A stretch of 64,000 bases of DNA from Saccharum officinarum. Its lineage: Eukaryota > Streptophyta > Magnoliopsida > Poales > Poaceae. The stretch lies in assembly GCA_020631735.1 (NCBI GenBank), contig CM036209.1, forward strand, positions 4,129,451 to 4,193,450. Reading direction: 5' to 3'. Of the stretch, positions 1-11,510 are shown piece after piece. The first letter of the stretch is position 1; each line of letters begins with the position of its first letter. Made by a program: the position numbers and the translations under genes. The notes beneath the pieces are model-generated. The model saw only the letters and a list, made by a program, of their open reading frames with translations, was not told where the DNA came from and ran no database searches.

Positions 1-382
1 CGGGCAACGATGGTCGATGGACCAGCTTTTCATTTATATACACAAAAGACGATCGTGCTGTTAACTGTGTCGGTCTGCCGCCGGTAACCTCGTGAAAAAA
101 AGTTAAAGCTCAATTAATGATTGGGGCGCCTTTTCTTAACGTGCTGCAAATTAAAGCTTCATCAGCTGATGAAGCCACGCATCAAGCTAATCTCTCACTT
201 GGCAATGCTGCATTGTATCGCTAATCTTGTGCCAATATAAGTGGGCAGGATTTGCGGGTGAGCCTGTACATGTGTCGTACGTACTGGATCTATCACCTCT
301 CGATCTCTCGCATCGCATCCCTTGGCATCCGCCGCGTGTGTTTTCTGAGAGATAGAGGAACGAGAGAGATGGGTCGTCTCAG
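1..382. other. 5' flank of the DUF4220 gene, no gene seen
   Basis: No open frame or repeat family is recognisable here. The last 80 bases are rich in GAGA/CTCT, as in many grass 5' UTRs. An ATG at 369, just before the chosen start at 383, opens a different frame and is not supported by the protein similarity. I cannot place a TATA box with confidence. Confidence 0.3.
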
Positions 383-1016
383 ATGCGAGTCCTCGTCCTC
401 GGCAGCCTTGTCGTCCAATTCCTTGTCTTAATCTTTAGCTATTTGCGTAGGCGGGCCATTCCTAGGTGGATCAGATTCATAATGTGGTTGGCATACCTTG
501 GCGGTGATGCCATCGCGATATACGCCCTCGCCACGCTCTTCAATCGCCATAAGGATCAAGATCGTGGAGGCAAGAACACACTGGAGGTGGTCTGGGCTCC
601 CATCCTCCTCATTCACCTCGGCGGACATGACGGCATGACCGCCTACAACATCGAAGACAACGAGCTGTGGAGCCGGCACTTGCTCACTGTGGCGTCTCAG
701 GTCACCGTGGCCATCTACGTCTTCAGCAAATCCTGGCCGCCAGGTGGTGACAAGCGGCTGCTGCAGGCAGCAATCGTTCTGTTCGTCCCTGGGGTCCTCA
801 AATGCTGCTTCGCCAAACTGTGGGCTCTCAAGAGGGCGAGCATTAAAAGCCTGGTCAGCTCACCTTCTACTGAGAGCACAACAGAACAGAAGAAAGAAGA
901 CATGAAACGCCTCGAGGAGTACGTGCAGCGACGAGCAAAGGCTTCTGTCCGAGAGCAAAATGATGAAGGTGAGGACGGAGATAATAATCCTATTCCTGTT
1001 CCATCAAAATAAAATA

Positions 1017-1074
<58 letters not shown>

Positions 1075-2720
1075 CTGGCCTTGGTCAATGGACAGGAAAA
1101 CAAAATGAAGGTGAGATGGATACGTTTGAGCGGTACATGAAAGGAGCAATGGCTTTTGTCAGAGAACAAAAAGATGAAGGTGGTGCGCTGCAGGTCTACC
1201 AAGGGCTCCTGTGGAGGACAGCGATCACCTTCCATCACAACAAGGCGATGATATCAGTTCCTCCCAAGACCATCGACAAGGCAAAGGAAAGGAATGGTTG
1301 GATCTAAACATGGTACTGCCCGGTGAGGCATATAAGCTATTTGTAGACCTTTCTTCTCCATATCCTCTTCGGCTTAGTCTCTTCAGATGTTTCTGGACGC
1401 TTAGCGAAGAGCGAGTGGAAAAGGCATATGGCTACGTGCGACGAGGGCTAGCTAGTGCGTTCATCCTTCTTTACACCAAGCTAAAGACTGCAAGCGTCTA
1501 TGTTCCAACGAAGGAACGTGCCTTGATGACGTCACCACTTAACTTCTTGTTTGGCTATTTGGTAATGTTGTCACGTGTATACCTACCGTGGGCAGCCATC
1601 GGTCTCTTCCACAATAGGCACGGAGAAGATTACAGTGGTATTGATGTCAAGATCACATATGCCCTATTCTGTTGCACCGCTGTGCTAGAAGTTTGTTCCC
1701 GTGCTGTTTTTCTCCTCGCGGAACAGTGGCCAGAGATGGTCGCTCAATATAACCTCACAGAATACTTTGTCCGCAGCAAAAATCACAGCAACATGATGTG
1801 GATTGCGAGGAAGTCCGGGCGCAAGGATTTTCTCGACAAACACTGGTGCATGGAGTCGTGCTTCTCATCCAGCACCATCGCGGGCTTGGTCCTTGAGTAT
1901 CTCAAAGCTGGATGGAAGGAGAAAATACATGACCCTGTTAGTTACCGCAAGTTCAATGACAACAGGGGCCAGTGGGCTCTTGAGAGCTATGAACGCGAGC
2001 TGGGCTGGAGCATAAAGGGGCCATTCGATAAGAGTGTCCTTCTCTGGCACATCGCCACAGATTTCTGCTTCTTCTTGAGGACTCCTCCACATAATAAAGC
2101 TGTCCAATGCAGGCAGATGTCAAACTACATGATGTACCTATTGTTTGTTAATCCTGAGATGCTATTGCCTGGGACCAGGCGCAATCTCTTCACTACAGCC
2201 TACGATGAGCTCAACCATATCCTCGGGAACAACAATCTGGATCCGCAGAGCTGCTGCTGCTGCCGCAGGGCTTATGGAGACATTAATCAGTACAATGGTG
2301 GACAGGTCAAACCAAGAAAATCCAATAATAGGTTCTGAAGAAAACTTCATCGACGAAGCCTGGCATCTTGCCCAAAGGTTACGGAAATATGGGTGATGAC
2401 AAGATGTGGGACGTGATCCAGGGCGTCTGGGCGGAGATGCTCTGCTTCTCTGCCAGCAGATGCAGAGGATACCTGCACGCCAAGGCTCTCGGCTCTCCTA
2501 CGTCTGGCTCCTGCTGTTCTACATGGGGATGGAGACCTTGACGGAGAGGCTGCAGAGGGAGGAGCTTCCGAGCCGGGAAGCAAACAACAACAGTGCTCCA
2601 CCGCCTTCTGACGCCCACATTGGCAACGCCACGACTTCACCATCTACTTCCTGGATCCCCAGATTCGTCACATCGCTGGCATGTATGCATTGTTTGACTA
2701 GTGGCCCTCGTGGAGACTAG
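383..2720 (+). pseudogene. DUF4220/DUF594 family membrane protein gene, disrupted
   Basis: This family is large in grasses and consists of multi-pass membrane proteins of unknown biochemical role. Part 1 (383-1012) starts with MRVLVLGSLVVQFLVLIFSY and contains the typical stretch RWIRFIMWLAYLGGDAIAIY, so it is the N-terminal DUF4220 half with several hydrophobic helices. Part 2 (about 1290-2338) has YKLFVDLSSPYPLRL and further helices. Part 3 is the C-terminal DUF594 region, seen as EAWHLAQRLRKYG, then MWDVIQGVWAEMLCFSASRC, then YVWLLLFYMGMETLTERL. The parts are not in one frame. Frame 2 runs to an (AT)n tract at about 1019-1072; the protein resumes in frame 2 near 1290, passes to frame 0 near 2330, to frame 1 near 2395, and back to frame 0 near 2500. 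DUF4220 genes are usually a single long exon, so this copy is a pseudogene or carries several sequencing indels. A poly(A) signal follows at 2849. Confidence 0.8.
1019..1072. repeat. (AT)n microsatellite inside the DUF4220 gene
   Basis: About 27 uninterrupted AT dinucleotides follow directly after the stop of the first DUF4220 segment. It is flanked on both sides by related sequence encoding VREQ(N/K)DEG (about 943-970 and 1152-1180), so the tract separates an imperfect duplication. The long IYIYIY 'proteins' across it are artefacts. Confidence 0.95.
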
Positions 2721-2848
2721 CTATTTCGATCCACGCATGTTCGTAAGTTTTCTTTCCTTTTGCTTTCTCGTTGGAGACTGTTTCCTGATCGGTGTGGACG
2801 CTTGTCGCCATGCATGATGCTTCTCTTCTCCTGGTTGATCCTCATCTC

Positions 2849-2854
2849 AATAAA
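2849..2854 (+). terminator. AATAAA polyadenylation signal
   Basis: A canonical AATAAA hexamer lies about 130 bases after the last DUF594 codon, on the same strand and in AT-rich 3'-UTR-like sequence. It is the most likely 3' processing signal of the broken DUF4220 gene. Confidence 0.5.
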
Positions 2855-2859
2855 AGTTA

Positions 2860-3450
2860 TGCAGTAGTGTTCGTTTCTTGTTATACAATGCATTCCATCT
2901 GTGTAACATTCGTTCATTGCTATTTTTTTACTCGATCTTTTTCCTCGACTCAGTGTTAATAATGCTGACATTTTAATGGTTCATCGCCTACGGGTTAATT
3001 TCAGTACTGTATATTTTGTTTCCATCCATCCTGTAAAATGTGTACGCAATCATATTGTTGCCGCTGCATCTCTAGCTCCTTCTCAACATACAGTGTTCTG
3101 TGGTTCAAAAATACCCTGCATGTGATGAATAACGAAAATAGCATATAGTTGTGCCGCGGTGGTGGCCGACTCTGCAAAGTCGTTGTAACAGGTGTAGAAT
3201 CGATTATATTAACATTAAGATAGACAATTGGAGAGGTGAATGGTTGCAGAAACTAAAAAATAATTCCAGCATCCCCCCCCTAAATATAGAACACAATTAG
3301 ACCTTGTTTTATATTCTAGACAGCATAGTGAGTCCTCACTAAAACTTGAGCCGTTAAAAAAACATAGCTCTAGTTGATCTTAAACTTTGTCAGAATAAAT
3401 TAGATAAAATTCGTGAACTAATCCAACTTGCTACAATTACATCAATCGGA
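2860..3450. other. Intergenic, no gene seen
   Basis: AT-rich DNA with no convincing coding frame. The stretch near 3400-3450 resembles degenerate MITE sequence common in grasses, but I could not find paired ends. Confidence 0.3.
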
Positions 3451-3451
3451 T

Positions 3452-3725
3452 GTCACTACTGTGATTTCCATGTCGGTATGACCTCCACCGACATGAAAAA
3501 TACTAATTTTCCTGTCGGTGGCAGACTACCAACAGAAAAATTACAAAATTGACAGAATAAAAGGTGGTTTTTTCTGTGTATGGTACGTACCGACAAAAGA
3601 AAATTGGTCATTTTTTGTCGGTGTAAATAGTACACACAAGAGAATTATTTTTCTGTCAGTGTAAATAGTACACACAAGAAAATTGGCTATTTTTCTGTCG
3701 GTGTTTATATTTCTTCGTTGGGTTT
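3452..3725. repeat. CACTA-like fragment with CCGACA subterminal motifs
   Basis: The sequence opens with CACTACTGTG and is followed by repeated direct and inverted copies of TGTCGGT/ACCGACA, a pattern seen in subterminal regions of grass CACTA elements. A possible other end, GTAGCAGTG, occurs near 4040, but no 3-bp target duplication links the two, so only a fragment is claimed. Confidence 0.35.
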
Positions 3726-4739
3726 TTTTCATAGACATAGAAAAATTTAAAAAAACAATCCTCAAAATTCCTATCGCCGAACGGGCTGAGTGTGCGCGCG
3801 AAACAGAAGGCCAAAATCCCGCCTCCTGCATTTGAGATTAGGGCTCGATTTTTTAATTTTTAACCTATATCAAGAGGCAGGCTTTTTAATACATTGGCAT
3901 CTGGAGTTCCATTTTCAATGATCGGTGAATCACCCTGCCTCTGGAATGCTCTATTTTATAGGGACCTCCTAGTAGAGGCATAAAGACATGCCGTCTCTTT
4001 TATTGCTAAACGATTAGCTGTGTAAATCCATTTTGTAGCAGTGACCTCCACACAAATTGCTCTCTAGCCTTAACATCCCGTATAACATACTTTCTTTTGA
4101 GGGCAAAAACTGTGTGGATCCCCATGGTACTTTTAAAGATTAAATAAAGGAGGTAACAAAAACTTGCAACATGTCTTAACTCATGGCATCCAGCTAAAAG
4201 CAGAAAGAACATCTAATATTTTCCTTGAAATGAAAAGATTGAAGCAAACACTGATTTCTAAAGTTGGTGAACCAAAGATTGAAGCTCACTCTACAGTTAT
4301 TGAAAATCCTGTCATTTCTAATCTTTCAGAGCTCCCAGCTTGCAATCAAAACAATTTGTGTGAAGAAGGGCAGGTTGAGTTGACTTCTGTCCATTGGCAA
4401 TCTCGGGTATAACCCAACGGTCTCGTCCCAAGAGACATACTTGATTGATAGGACCTCAATTCATCCCTTAATCTCAAAACCTCAGTTACTCCTTGAATAT
4501 AATTTTAGGATCCAACCCATCATTGACCATGTTCTGCCTCAAGCAACACCTACACATGAACAAACATGCAACGACATATTAGCAAAGCCCACTACTTGAC
4601 TCAAGTCAACTAGCACAACATCTCACATGAGCATGTTATGCAACAATATCGAATCATCATGCTATCACAAAGCATATATAAGAACCACATGCATGTTACC
4701 TATGCCTAAAATTTGAATCAATTTGCAATAACAATGTCA
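3726..4739. other. Intergenic repeat remains, no gene recognised
   Basis: An 82-codon open frame at 4164-4412 (+) matches no family I know and has no visible domain. It may be a transposon internal remnant. Nothing else in this stretch can be supported. Confidence 0.25.
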
Positions 4740-6060
4740 TCACTTGGTTTCACAATTTTCATACAAATTCAGAATCAAATTTAATATTGTAGACTATGTC
4801 AATATCCTAAACAACTTACATTTAGAATCAGAGGTAGTTACATAAACTTTACATGGTGCCATAACAAATCATTGAGGCCCTCTTAGTGGGTTGGGTGGAG
4901 ACTCGCATGGTGCTAGCTTTTAAGGAAAGTAGCACAAGGTTTTTAAAAAACAGCAACTAGATTTAAACTTGCTGCTTTTTTGTTTAGAAGATAAAGAATT
5001 TGCATGTGGACATCAGAATGCATATGGTGATACATACTTGATATACACTTCACCTGATTGCAAATTAATTGTACCCCCTCTGTCCCGAAATATATGGAAT
5101 TCAGAGTTCAAATTTTGTACCAATTATAAGGGATTCTAGTAGGTGAACAAACACTCCAAACGGCAAAGTCCACATGCATACCTACATTTAGTGTCTATCA
5201 TCACCAACCGAAATATATTAATTTGTACCGCACAATATGTCCTAAAAATACTTGGATACCTTATATTTCAGGACAGTGGGAGTAGGTTATTCTAGGTTTG
5301 TCTTAATTCAAATATTTTTTACTTTTACACCAGCTGCTAAAGATGTAAATATTTTTAATTTTGCAACACAAGGTTGATGCTAATTGGTTTCATCATCATG
5401 GAAAGTTATTTCATAACTTCTAATTATATTATGAAAATTGCAGTCAAAAGTTTAGGCTTGTAGGTCAAATGAATGCAATGTTCCAAACACTTTCACTTGA
5501 AATCAGAGGTATTATATATATATAGAAAAACGTGATGTGGTCCTATAACAAATCATGAAACCTCTCTACTGGGTTAGGTGGAGACTTGCGTGGTGTTGGT
5601 CTCCCATGAGACCATGAATTAATGAGTGCAGCACGGGGTCTTTATAAAGAGCACCTGGACGTGAAGTTGCTTCGATCTGTGTTGTGTTTGAAGGATATAA
5701 AATTTCGAGGTGGATCGGAGCAAATCAGCAAGTTGTTGATATATATACTCCATTTGATTTCAAGGTAATGTAGGACAGTTTAGGTTTGGTCTTAGTTAAA
5801 CATTTTTAAGTTATTTTACCACCAACATCTTAAAATCTAATAGTATTACAACATATGTTGATGCTAATACGTTCATCATGGTAAGTTTTTTTAATAACTT
5901 ATTTTGAAATATTATATGTCCATAAAGATTACAAGTTAAAGTTTAGCATTGTTAATTAGATCGAGTGAATGTTCCAAATAACTTACACATGAAATTGGAA
6001 TAATATACTGAAACTTGATATGTGGTGCTATATATAACAAATGATTGAGACCCTCTCTTA
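4740..6060. repeat. Degenerate tandem copies of an approximately 500-bp unit
   Basis: Related blocks recur: 'ccaaa/ctaaa-taactta-catga/ttagaat(c)agagg' at about 4795, 5475 and 5980, each followed by 'ataacaaat(c/g)attgag' at about 4860, 5540 and 6030. Subtracting the Stowaway insertion in the first unit gives spacings of roughly 470-520 bp. The last unit leads directly into repeat copy A. Confidence 0.5.
5074..5282. mobile_element. Stowaway-type MITE
   Basis: The ends are CCCCCTCTGTCCCGAAATAT and ATATTTCAGGACAGTGGGAG, inverted-repeat variants of the Stowaway CTCCCTCCGTCC terminus. A TA dinucleotide flanks each side (5072-5073 and 5283-5284). Size 209 bp. It sits in the first unit of the 500-bp repeat. 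Confidence 0.7.
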
Positions 6061-6368
6061 TTTGTCTTAGATAACAGAAAAAAATCCTGACTTTAACCTC
6101 TTACTCTTAAGACGGAGTAGGCCTTAGCACTACTACGATTCAACCTGTACTACTCACAGTCAAGTCCGGTTTTGTATAGGCGGTTGTTGCAACTGTCTCT
6201 AGCTACCCAACGTCATCTATAAATCGATTTCATTTTATAAGCCGTTGTTGTTTCCAACTGCCTCTAGAAATAATTTTGATTAAGCTCCGCCACTACTTCT
6301 GAAGCCTGTACTCACCAGCAAGCAGTTCAGCGAGCTTGGGCTCTAGTAGAGAGAGGAGGCTTGGGAGT
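5640..6368. repeat. Repeat copy A, left part
   Basis: This low-copy unit starts near 'agcacctggacgtgaagtt' and ends at the CACTA insertion. It is homologous to 12515-12850 (copy B) and to 18182-18606 plus 42387-42650 (copy C). It includes the segments 'tataggcggttgttgcaact' and 'actgcctctagaaataattt', which resemble CACTA-like subterminal repeats, so the unit may be an old transposon. It continues at 11178. Confidence 0.75.
6366..6368. other. Target-site duplication AGT, left
   Basis: AGT here and AGT at 11178-11180 flank the CACTA element. In copy C the uninterrupted site reads cttggcagtgcccccattg, matching the joined flanks of copy A with one AGT, so the duplication is confirmed by an empty-site comparison. 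Confidence 0.85.
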
Positions 6369-6394
6369 CACTATGCCAGAAAAGGTTATCTGTG

Positions 6395-6950
6395 ACGCGT
6401 GTAGAGGCTCATTAGTGACGCGTAAAAGACGAGTCACTATTCTTGCGTCTGTGATAAGGGTATATCAGTGACGCGTAAAAACGCGTCACTGATAGGAAGA
6501 TACGAGTGACACATATTTAGAACACGTGTCACTAATAGTTGGAACACGCGTCACTGATACGAAGATATTTGTGACGCGTATTTAGTACACGCGTCACTAA
6601 CAACGGGAAAACGCGTCACTGATAATAAGATACAAGTGACGCATATTTAGTGCACGCGTCACTAACAACGGGAAAACGCGTCACTGGTAAGGAGGTACCA
6701 GTGACATGTGATGATAACCCGCGTCACTAATAAGGCCATATCAGCGACACGCAGTGAGAACACGCGTCACTAATAAGAAGATATGAGCGACACGCAGTGA
6801 GAACACGCGTCACTAATAAGGAGATATGAGCGACACACGCTAAGAATACACGTCACTGATAATTTCATATCAGCGACTCATGTCTACATAACGTGTCACT
6901 GATAGCATATAACAAGTGACGCGTGTCAATGATAACATCGTACGGTGACG
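6395..6950. repeat. Left subterminal repeat array of the CACTA element (GTGACGCG motif)
   Basis: About two dozen copies of GTGACGCG or its complement CGCGTCAC, often degenerate, are arranged as alternating inverted pairs separated by 15-30 bases. In En/Spm elements such arrays are bound by the accessory transposition protein (TNPA type). The CpG-rich ACGCGT core is a natural target for DNA methylation. The array can fold into many small hairpins but is not a CRISPR array. Confidence 0.85.
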
Positions 6951-6999
6951 CGTATTTTTCATCAGAACCACATACCACAATGTTCACAGAAGATATATG

Positions 7000-8815
7000 A
7001 GTCATAAATATATTGCAACATGTTCACACTAGAAGCTCCTCAAATAGATATCAAGTTCAAGAGATTCACATTTATATCAAATGTTCACAACTCATTCGAA
7101 ATCCATCACAACATTTTCGAAATCCATTACAACATTGGACTTAACTTATTTAGTCACACACTACATCATTGGGCACATACAGATAATGGCAATCACACAC
7201 CACTAGTGCTCACCTTGCAGGATGATGGAACTCTCCTTTCTTGTCGATGACTTGTGCCACTAAGAACATGGCCAGCTTTTCTCTAATCATGCACACGTCT
7301 ATGGGCGTCGTCAACACTTCAAATTCCTATGTCAAGATAGAGCTTTGGTCAAAAATAAAACATGGTATAGTAAAATGTACAGTACAATATATAAGATCAA
7401 TGTAAAAAATGTAATTCAACTAGCCAATCCAGACATAGCATAAAGTCTTGATTAGAATAAGCTATCAGTGTGTGTGTGACTGTGATTGCTGAGACCAGAG
7501 AGAAATGGAGGCAGCTAGCATGGCTGATTGGCTGCATATGCATCCTCCACTGGAATCAATGGGACAAGCATGGCATCTGAGTATGATATCCGATGAAATC
7601 AAGGAGCTACCAATGTAAACAAGATAATGATACCCAAGATAAAAAGCCAGTACATGACCGATCTGGAATTGAGCTTTCCCTGAGTTACAGTAGCAGCCAA
7701 AACAAGCACTTCACAGCACAAAATGCATAGAACATTCATTCAGCAACAAGTATATATATGTAACAAAAATGTAAAATTATCTCTCATATGGCATCAGAAC
7801 TGAAGTAGATACTTTACATATGCAGTTCCAAGTTCAGAATCCTGGAGGTATCACTGGATCACTGAACATTAAGAATTGGAGAATGACAGCATACCAACTC
7901 AATACACAAACAGGAATAAATGAACTCATCAAACTGAGTCATGCACACTCATGTGGTTTTAAATAATCAGAAGCATGCATGTGGTTTGTCACTGTAAGCA
8001 CAACAATGATCACTCAAAATTTAACCATCTGGATCTCTAAGTTCACCCAGCCACCCCAAACTGAGTCATGCACACTCATGTGTATCAAAGGAAACCACAA
8101 TTCTATGAATTATTGTAACCTCCAACTGATCATTTTCTAGCATTCAAGTGTTGTACAGCTTGCCCGTTATTTTTTATGTATCATGCCTCCAACTCTAAAT
8201 TGCTAGAATGAGGAGACAGTTTGCACCACTCTAAGATTGACCTTATCATCTATATGATGCATCACACAGGAAAAAAGTACATATTTAGGAGGTATTAAAG
8301 CATTTCTTAAGTGTGTAATCTGCAGTGGTGCTGTCTTTTGCATTAAGACATCCAAATATGAATATATTGGTGACAATACTCATGTTTAGTTCATGTGATC
8401 TTAATAAGCATGAGATAAAGGCTGCAACAAGGTTTCGTTTATGTTTTTTATCACATGAACTGATATAAGAAGTTGAGAGGTGACCAGCAGCACATGTACC
8501 TCAGGGCATTCCAAGTTTGTCTTTGTCATAGCTAAAATCAAGTGGTGTGCAGCATAGAAGCCGGATGACTTGCTAGAAGATTGCTGTTGGCACTGCGACA
8601 AATATATATAGAACACACAATCATTTGAAAATGGAAGTTGAACACAATACTTAATATACTAGAGGCACAATACTGAATTTTATTTTTGGAAGCACTTACC
8701 GCATATTTAGTAGCGTGTGTCAATGGCTGAGGTCTGTCTTTCAACTTGCTTGTGTGTGTTGCAAAAGCCCTACATGCAAGAGTACAACACACATATATAT
8801 GCCTCATTATGTTTG
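7000..8815. other. CACTA internal region without recognisable coding
   Basis: AT-rich internal sequence. A 24-bp direct repeat, aactgagtcatgcacactca, occurs near 7930 and 8059. Short minus-strand frames at 8401-8616 and 8538-8807 overlap each other and have no domain I recognise. They may be decayed exons of the transposase region. Confidence 0.4.
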
Positions 8816-8819
8816 TTCA

Positions 8820-9311
8820 ATGACATTGGCATTTATGAAACAAGTCAATAGTAGGTAAGCCCATGGCATCACGCACCATCTCCTCAAGATCCTCTACCTT
8901 TTGGGCATAATTGGCACTAATATCTGCTAGCTTGTCATCAGTGAGATCCGGGCTGCAAAAGGGTCCTTCCTCGTTGTCCTGACCAGCAACATGAGTTCCA
9001 TCATCCTAACGTAGGTTGCCAGAGAATCCTTGGTCCATATGACCAGCTTGCAAGTCTCGATCATTAACTCCTTCTCCATGCTTGTTCCAACATCTGTAGT
9101 CACCCATGAATCCTCGAATGATCAGGTGGGCATGGAGTGATAATGAACTCGAGTACTGCTTTTCATTCTCACAATCAATGCATGGACACCACATAGCTGT
9201 CTTGTGCTGATTCAACATATCCGCCTCTGTAGCTCTTATGAATGACTTTAGACCATCTAAGTATTCAGCACATGCACGATTGCGAAGAGACATCCAGCTC
9301 CGATCGTCCAT
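8820..9311 (-). pseudogene. CACTA transposase-associated domain remnant (TNP2 N-terminus type)
   Basis: The frame begins at 9311 with MDDRSWM and contains EYLDGLKSFIRATEA, then a cysteine cluster WCPCIDCENEK, then LSLHAHLIIRGFMGDYRCW. This is the transposase-associated N-terminal domain found ahead of TNP2-type transposases in plant CACTA elements. A TAG at 9008-9006 interrupts the frame; beyond it the same frame continues with an acidic stretch, KVEDLEEMVRDA, typical of the linker after this domain. The catalytic DDE part is absent from this element, so this is a dead remnant. Confidence 0.75.
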
Positions 9312-10149
9312 AGTCTACAAAAGTATGAAAACAAATAAATCAACTAATCCTGCATATCGTAGATAGAAAAGTATTTTGCATTAAAGAGAGAAAAAATCAG
9401 TAGAAACTAGCCTGAAATGCAAACCTGAAAACTCTGGCACACAGTTGCTATTATTGATAGATGTTAAATAGTTCTTGTTGCCATGTCTTGAAACTTGCAG
9501 CCTAGAACAGAGAAAAGGATAGGGCTGGCACTAGACGAGGTGTTGTGATACTGAAAATAAACACAACTGCATTAGTGATCAGAAATCAAAACTCTAACAC
9601 GATCGAGCAGAACTGCTACTATTCTGCTATGAGTTTTATGATTTCAGAGAAGACACGTTTTCAATCTCCCTCTAGCTAGACAACATCTAGAACTGTAAGT
9701 TGTATCAAGTACAGTACTACTAAAAATCACAAATTCAGTATGCCTCCAGAAACTTAGAATCCTAAAAAGAACGTTCCCTAAGGAAGCCTAGACACCACAT
9801 CTTGCATCATATTTTGAAATAAACAAATTATTTCCTGTAGTTAAATTTAGGCAGGCATAAAAATACAACGAAATGCAAGTGTTGAACACCTGCCTCCTGC
9901 CCCCCACCTATGGCAGCCAATACCCAGTGGAGAATTCGTACCATATTTACCACTAAAGAAACCAATGTCACAAAAAACTGCTTGAGCAGTTCTCTAATTG
10001 GACCGAAAAGGGAACTCGAGACAATTTTGCTGAATAAAAGAAACATTGAATTGAGTCGATTGATGCCTATCTTTTCATCAGGAATGAAACCCCAAAAGAG
10101 GAAGGGAGCGGCACCTGCTACGGAGCGCTGCTGCTTGGTCGCAGAACTA

Positions 10150-10660
10150 GAGAGAAAGAGAGATCGACCCGTCGGCTTTGACGAGCAGCGCTGGGAAATC
10201 AGCGAGAGAACGCTGCAGTAGGAACGGAGGACGGGTCTGCTTGCCGGCGCTGGGGGTTTCGGGTGTACGGACTGGCAGGCGCTGCCTGCTCGCTGCACGA
10301 GACAAGCCAGGGCTTCTTGGCCCAGGGACGAGCGCCCACCTAGGCGCGAGCGAATACCCTCGCCGGACGCGGCCGTCCTCTGTGCCGACAACGCCACGTC
10401 CTGGAGGCCGCGCAGACGACACGCGACCGTCGGGGCCGGGGCTGGTGTGATGGGGCGACGTGCCGAGGTGGGCAGCTCTGGCCGGAGATGCAGGTGCCGA
10501 GCTGGGCGCGCGACGGCGACTGGCGGAGCTGGATGCGCCGGGGTGGGGATGGGGGCTGCCTCCGGCCAGAGCTGCAGGTGCCGTGGGGTGGGGGCTCCAC
10601 CGGGCACCGGCCGGATCTGCAGGTACCACAGCGGCGACGACGACTTCACGGTATAAGAGA
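10150..10660. other. GC-rich block inside the CACTA element
   Basis: This half-kilobase is strongly GC-rich, unlike the rest of the element, and is open in several frames on both strands, as GC-rich DNA tends to be. Proline/arginine/alanine-rich translations show no domain. It may be a captured 5' exon/UTR of a host gene or the element's own promoter/5' UTR. I cannot choose between them. Confidence 0.35.
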
Positions 10661-10736
10661 GATTTTTTTGTGAGGAACACATGCACAAGAGAGATGAAAG
10701 GGGAAATAAAAAGGTGCATTAAGATGCGTGATTTAC

Positions 10737-11165
10737 GATTTGTGACGCGGCCGAAGAAAATGAGTCACAGATATCTCCACAAATCAGTGACGCGTCTATA
10801 CAACACGCGTCACATTTATTACCTATGACGCGTTTTATCAAGAAGAGTCACTGATATGTCTTCATATCAGTGACGCGTCTATACAAAACGCGTCACTTTT
10901 ATTATCCGTGACGCGTCTTGTTAACCCGCGTCACCAATATAGCCATCTATCTGTGACACGTCTGAGAAATACGCGTCACAGTTTATATCAGTGACGCGTT
11001 TTCTGTTCAAGTGTCACTGATATATTATTATTAGTGACGCGTCTTGTTCCTAGACCATGGGCAATAGCTAATCAATGACGCGTCTTGTGCACCCGCGTCA
11101 CTAATAGTCTATTAGTTACGTGTGTCGTTTCTGAGTCACTAATCAAGACGTCACTGATAAGCTTT
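10737..11165. repeat. Right subterminal repeat array of the CACTA element
   Basis: The same GTGACGCGT/ACGCGTCAC motifs as in the left array, again in alternating orientation, fill the last 430 bases before the right terminal inverted repeat. The symmetry between both ends supports the element's boundaries. Confidence 0.85.
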
Positions 11166-11177
11166 TCTGGCATAGTG

Positions 11178-11510
11178 AGTGCCCGGCCCCGATTGATCCT
11201 CTTGGCAAAACAAGGAGCAAAAGGTTGTAGGGTTACCATATGACCAAGACTTGAGGGGAAGAATATATATTAATTCACATCGATCTACACGACTACACAC
11301 TCGGTGGGGACAGAATACATGTAGCACGCACTGAGGTACACCTAATCGCACTAAAGAGAAGATGGCCCACCCACCTCATGATGCACTAATGCGCGTGCTT
11401 CTATGACTGCTACGTACATATATATCCCGCCGGCCCGTCATGACTCATGAACAAGACTTTCAGGGAACATATATCATTAATTAGCCGGCCACTCTTGGGT
11501 TAATTAGCTA
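11178..11510. repeat. Repeat copy A, right part
   Basis: This continues copy A after the CACTA insertion and starts with the duplicated AGT. It aligns with 12846-13110 (copy B) and 42640-42870 (copy C) through 'caaaacaagga', 'gaccaagacttg', 'atggcccacccacctcatga' and 'caagactttcagggaaca'. Confidence 0.75.

Larger units (their letters stand above)
6369..11177. mobile_element. CACTA (En/Spm-like) DNA transposon, 4.8 kb, probably non-autonomous
   Basis: The termini are CACTATGCCAGAAAAGGTTA on the left and, as reverse complement, CACTATGCCAGAAAAGCTTA on the right: near-perfect inverted repeats beginning with CACTA. A 3-bp AGT duplication flanks it. Both ends carry dense arrays of ACGCGTCAC in direct and inverted orientation. 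Inside, on the minus strand, only a transposase-associated domain remnant is visible (8820-9311), with a stop codon in it; no TNP2 catalytic domain is seen. The element is therefore likely mobilised, if at all, in trans. A GC-rich block at 10150-10660 differs sharply from its AT-rich surroundings. Confidence 0.9.

Noticed and set aside
960..1307. Open frames made of IYIYIY across AT tracts (also 13481-13675)
   Set aside because: These are translations of dinucleotide repeats, without coding signals.
3452..4040. Complete CACTA element
   Set aside because: CACTACTG and GTAGCAGTG could be ends, but the subterminal motifs are only on the left and the 3-bp flanks (tgt and acc) differ.
9828..10719. 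Long minus-strand frames of 286 and 190 codons in the CACTA interior
   Set aside because: They overlap each other in different frames in GC-rich DNA, are proline/arginine-rich and show no domain.
6395..11165. CRISPR-like regular arrays
   Set aside because: The spacing is irregular, motifs alternate in orientation and lie just inside CACTA termini in a plant genome; they are subterminal transposon repeats.
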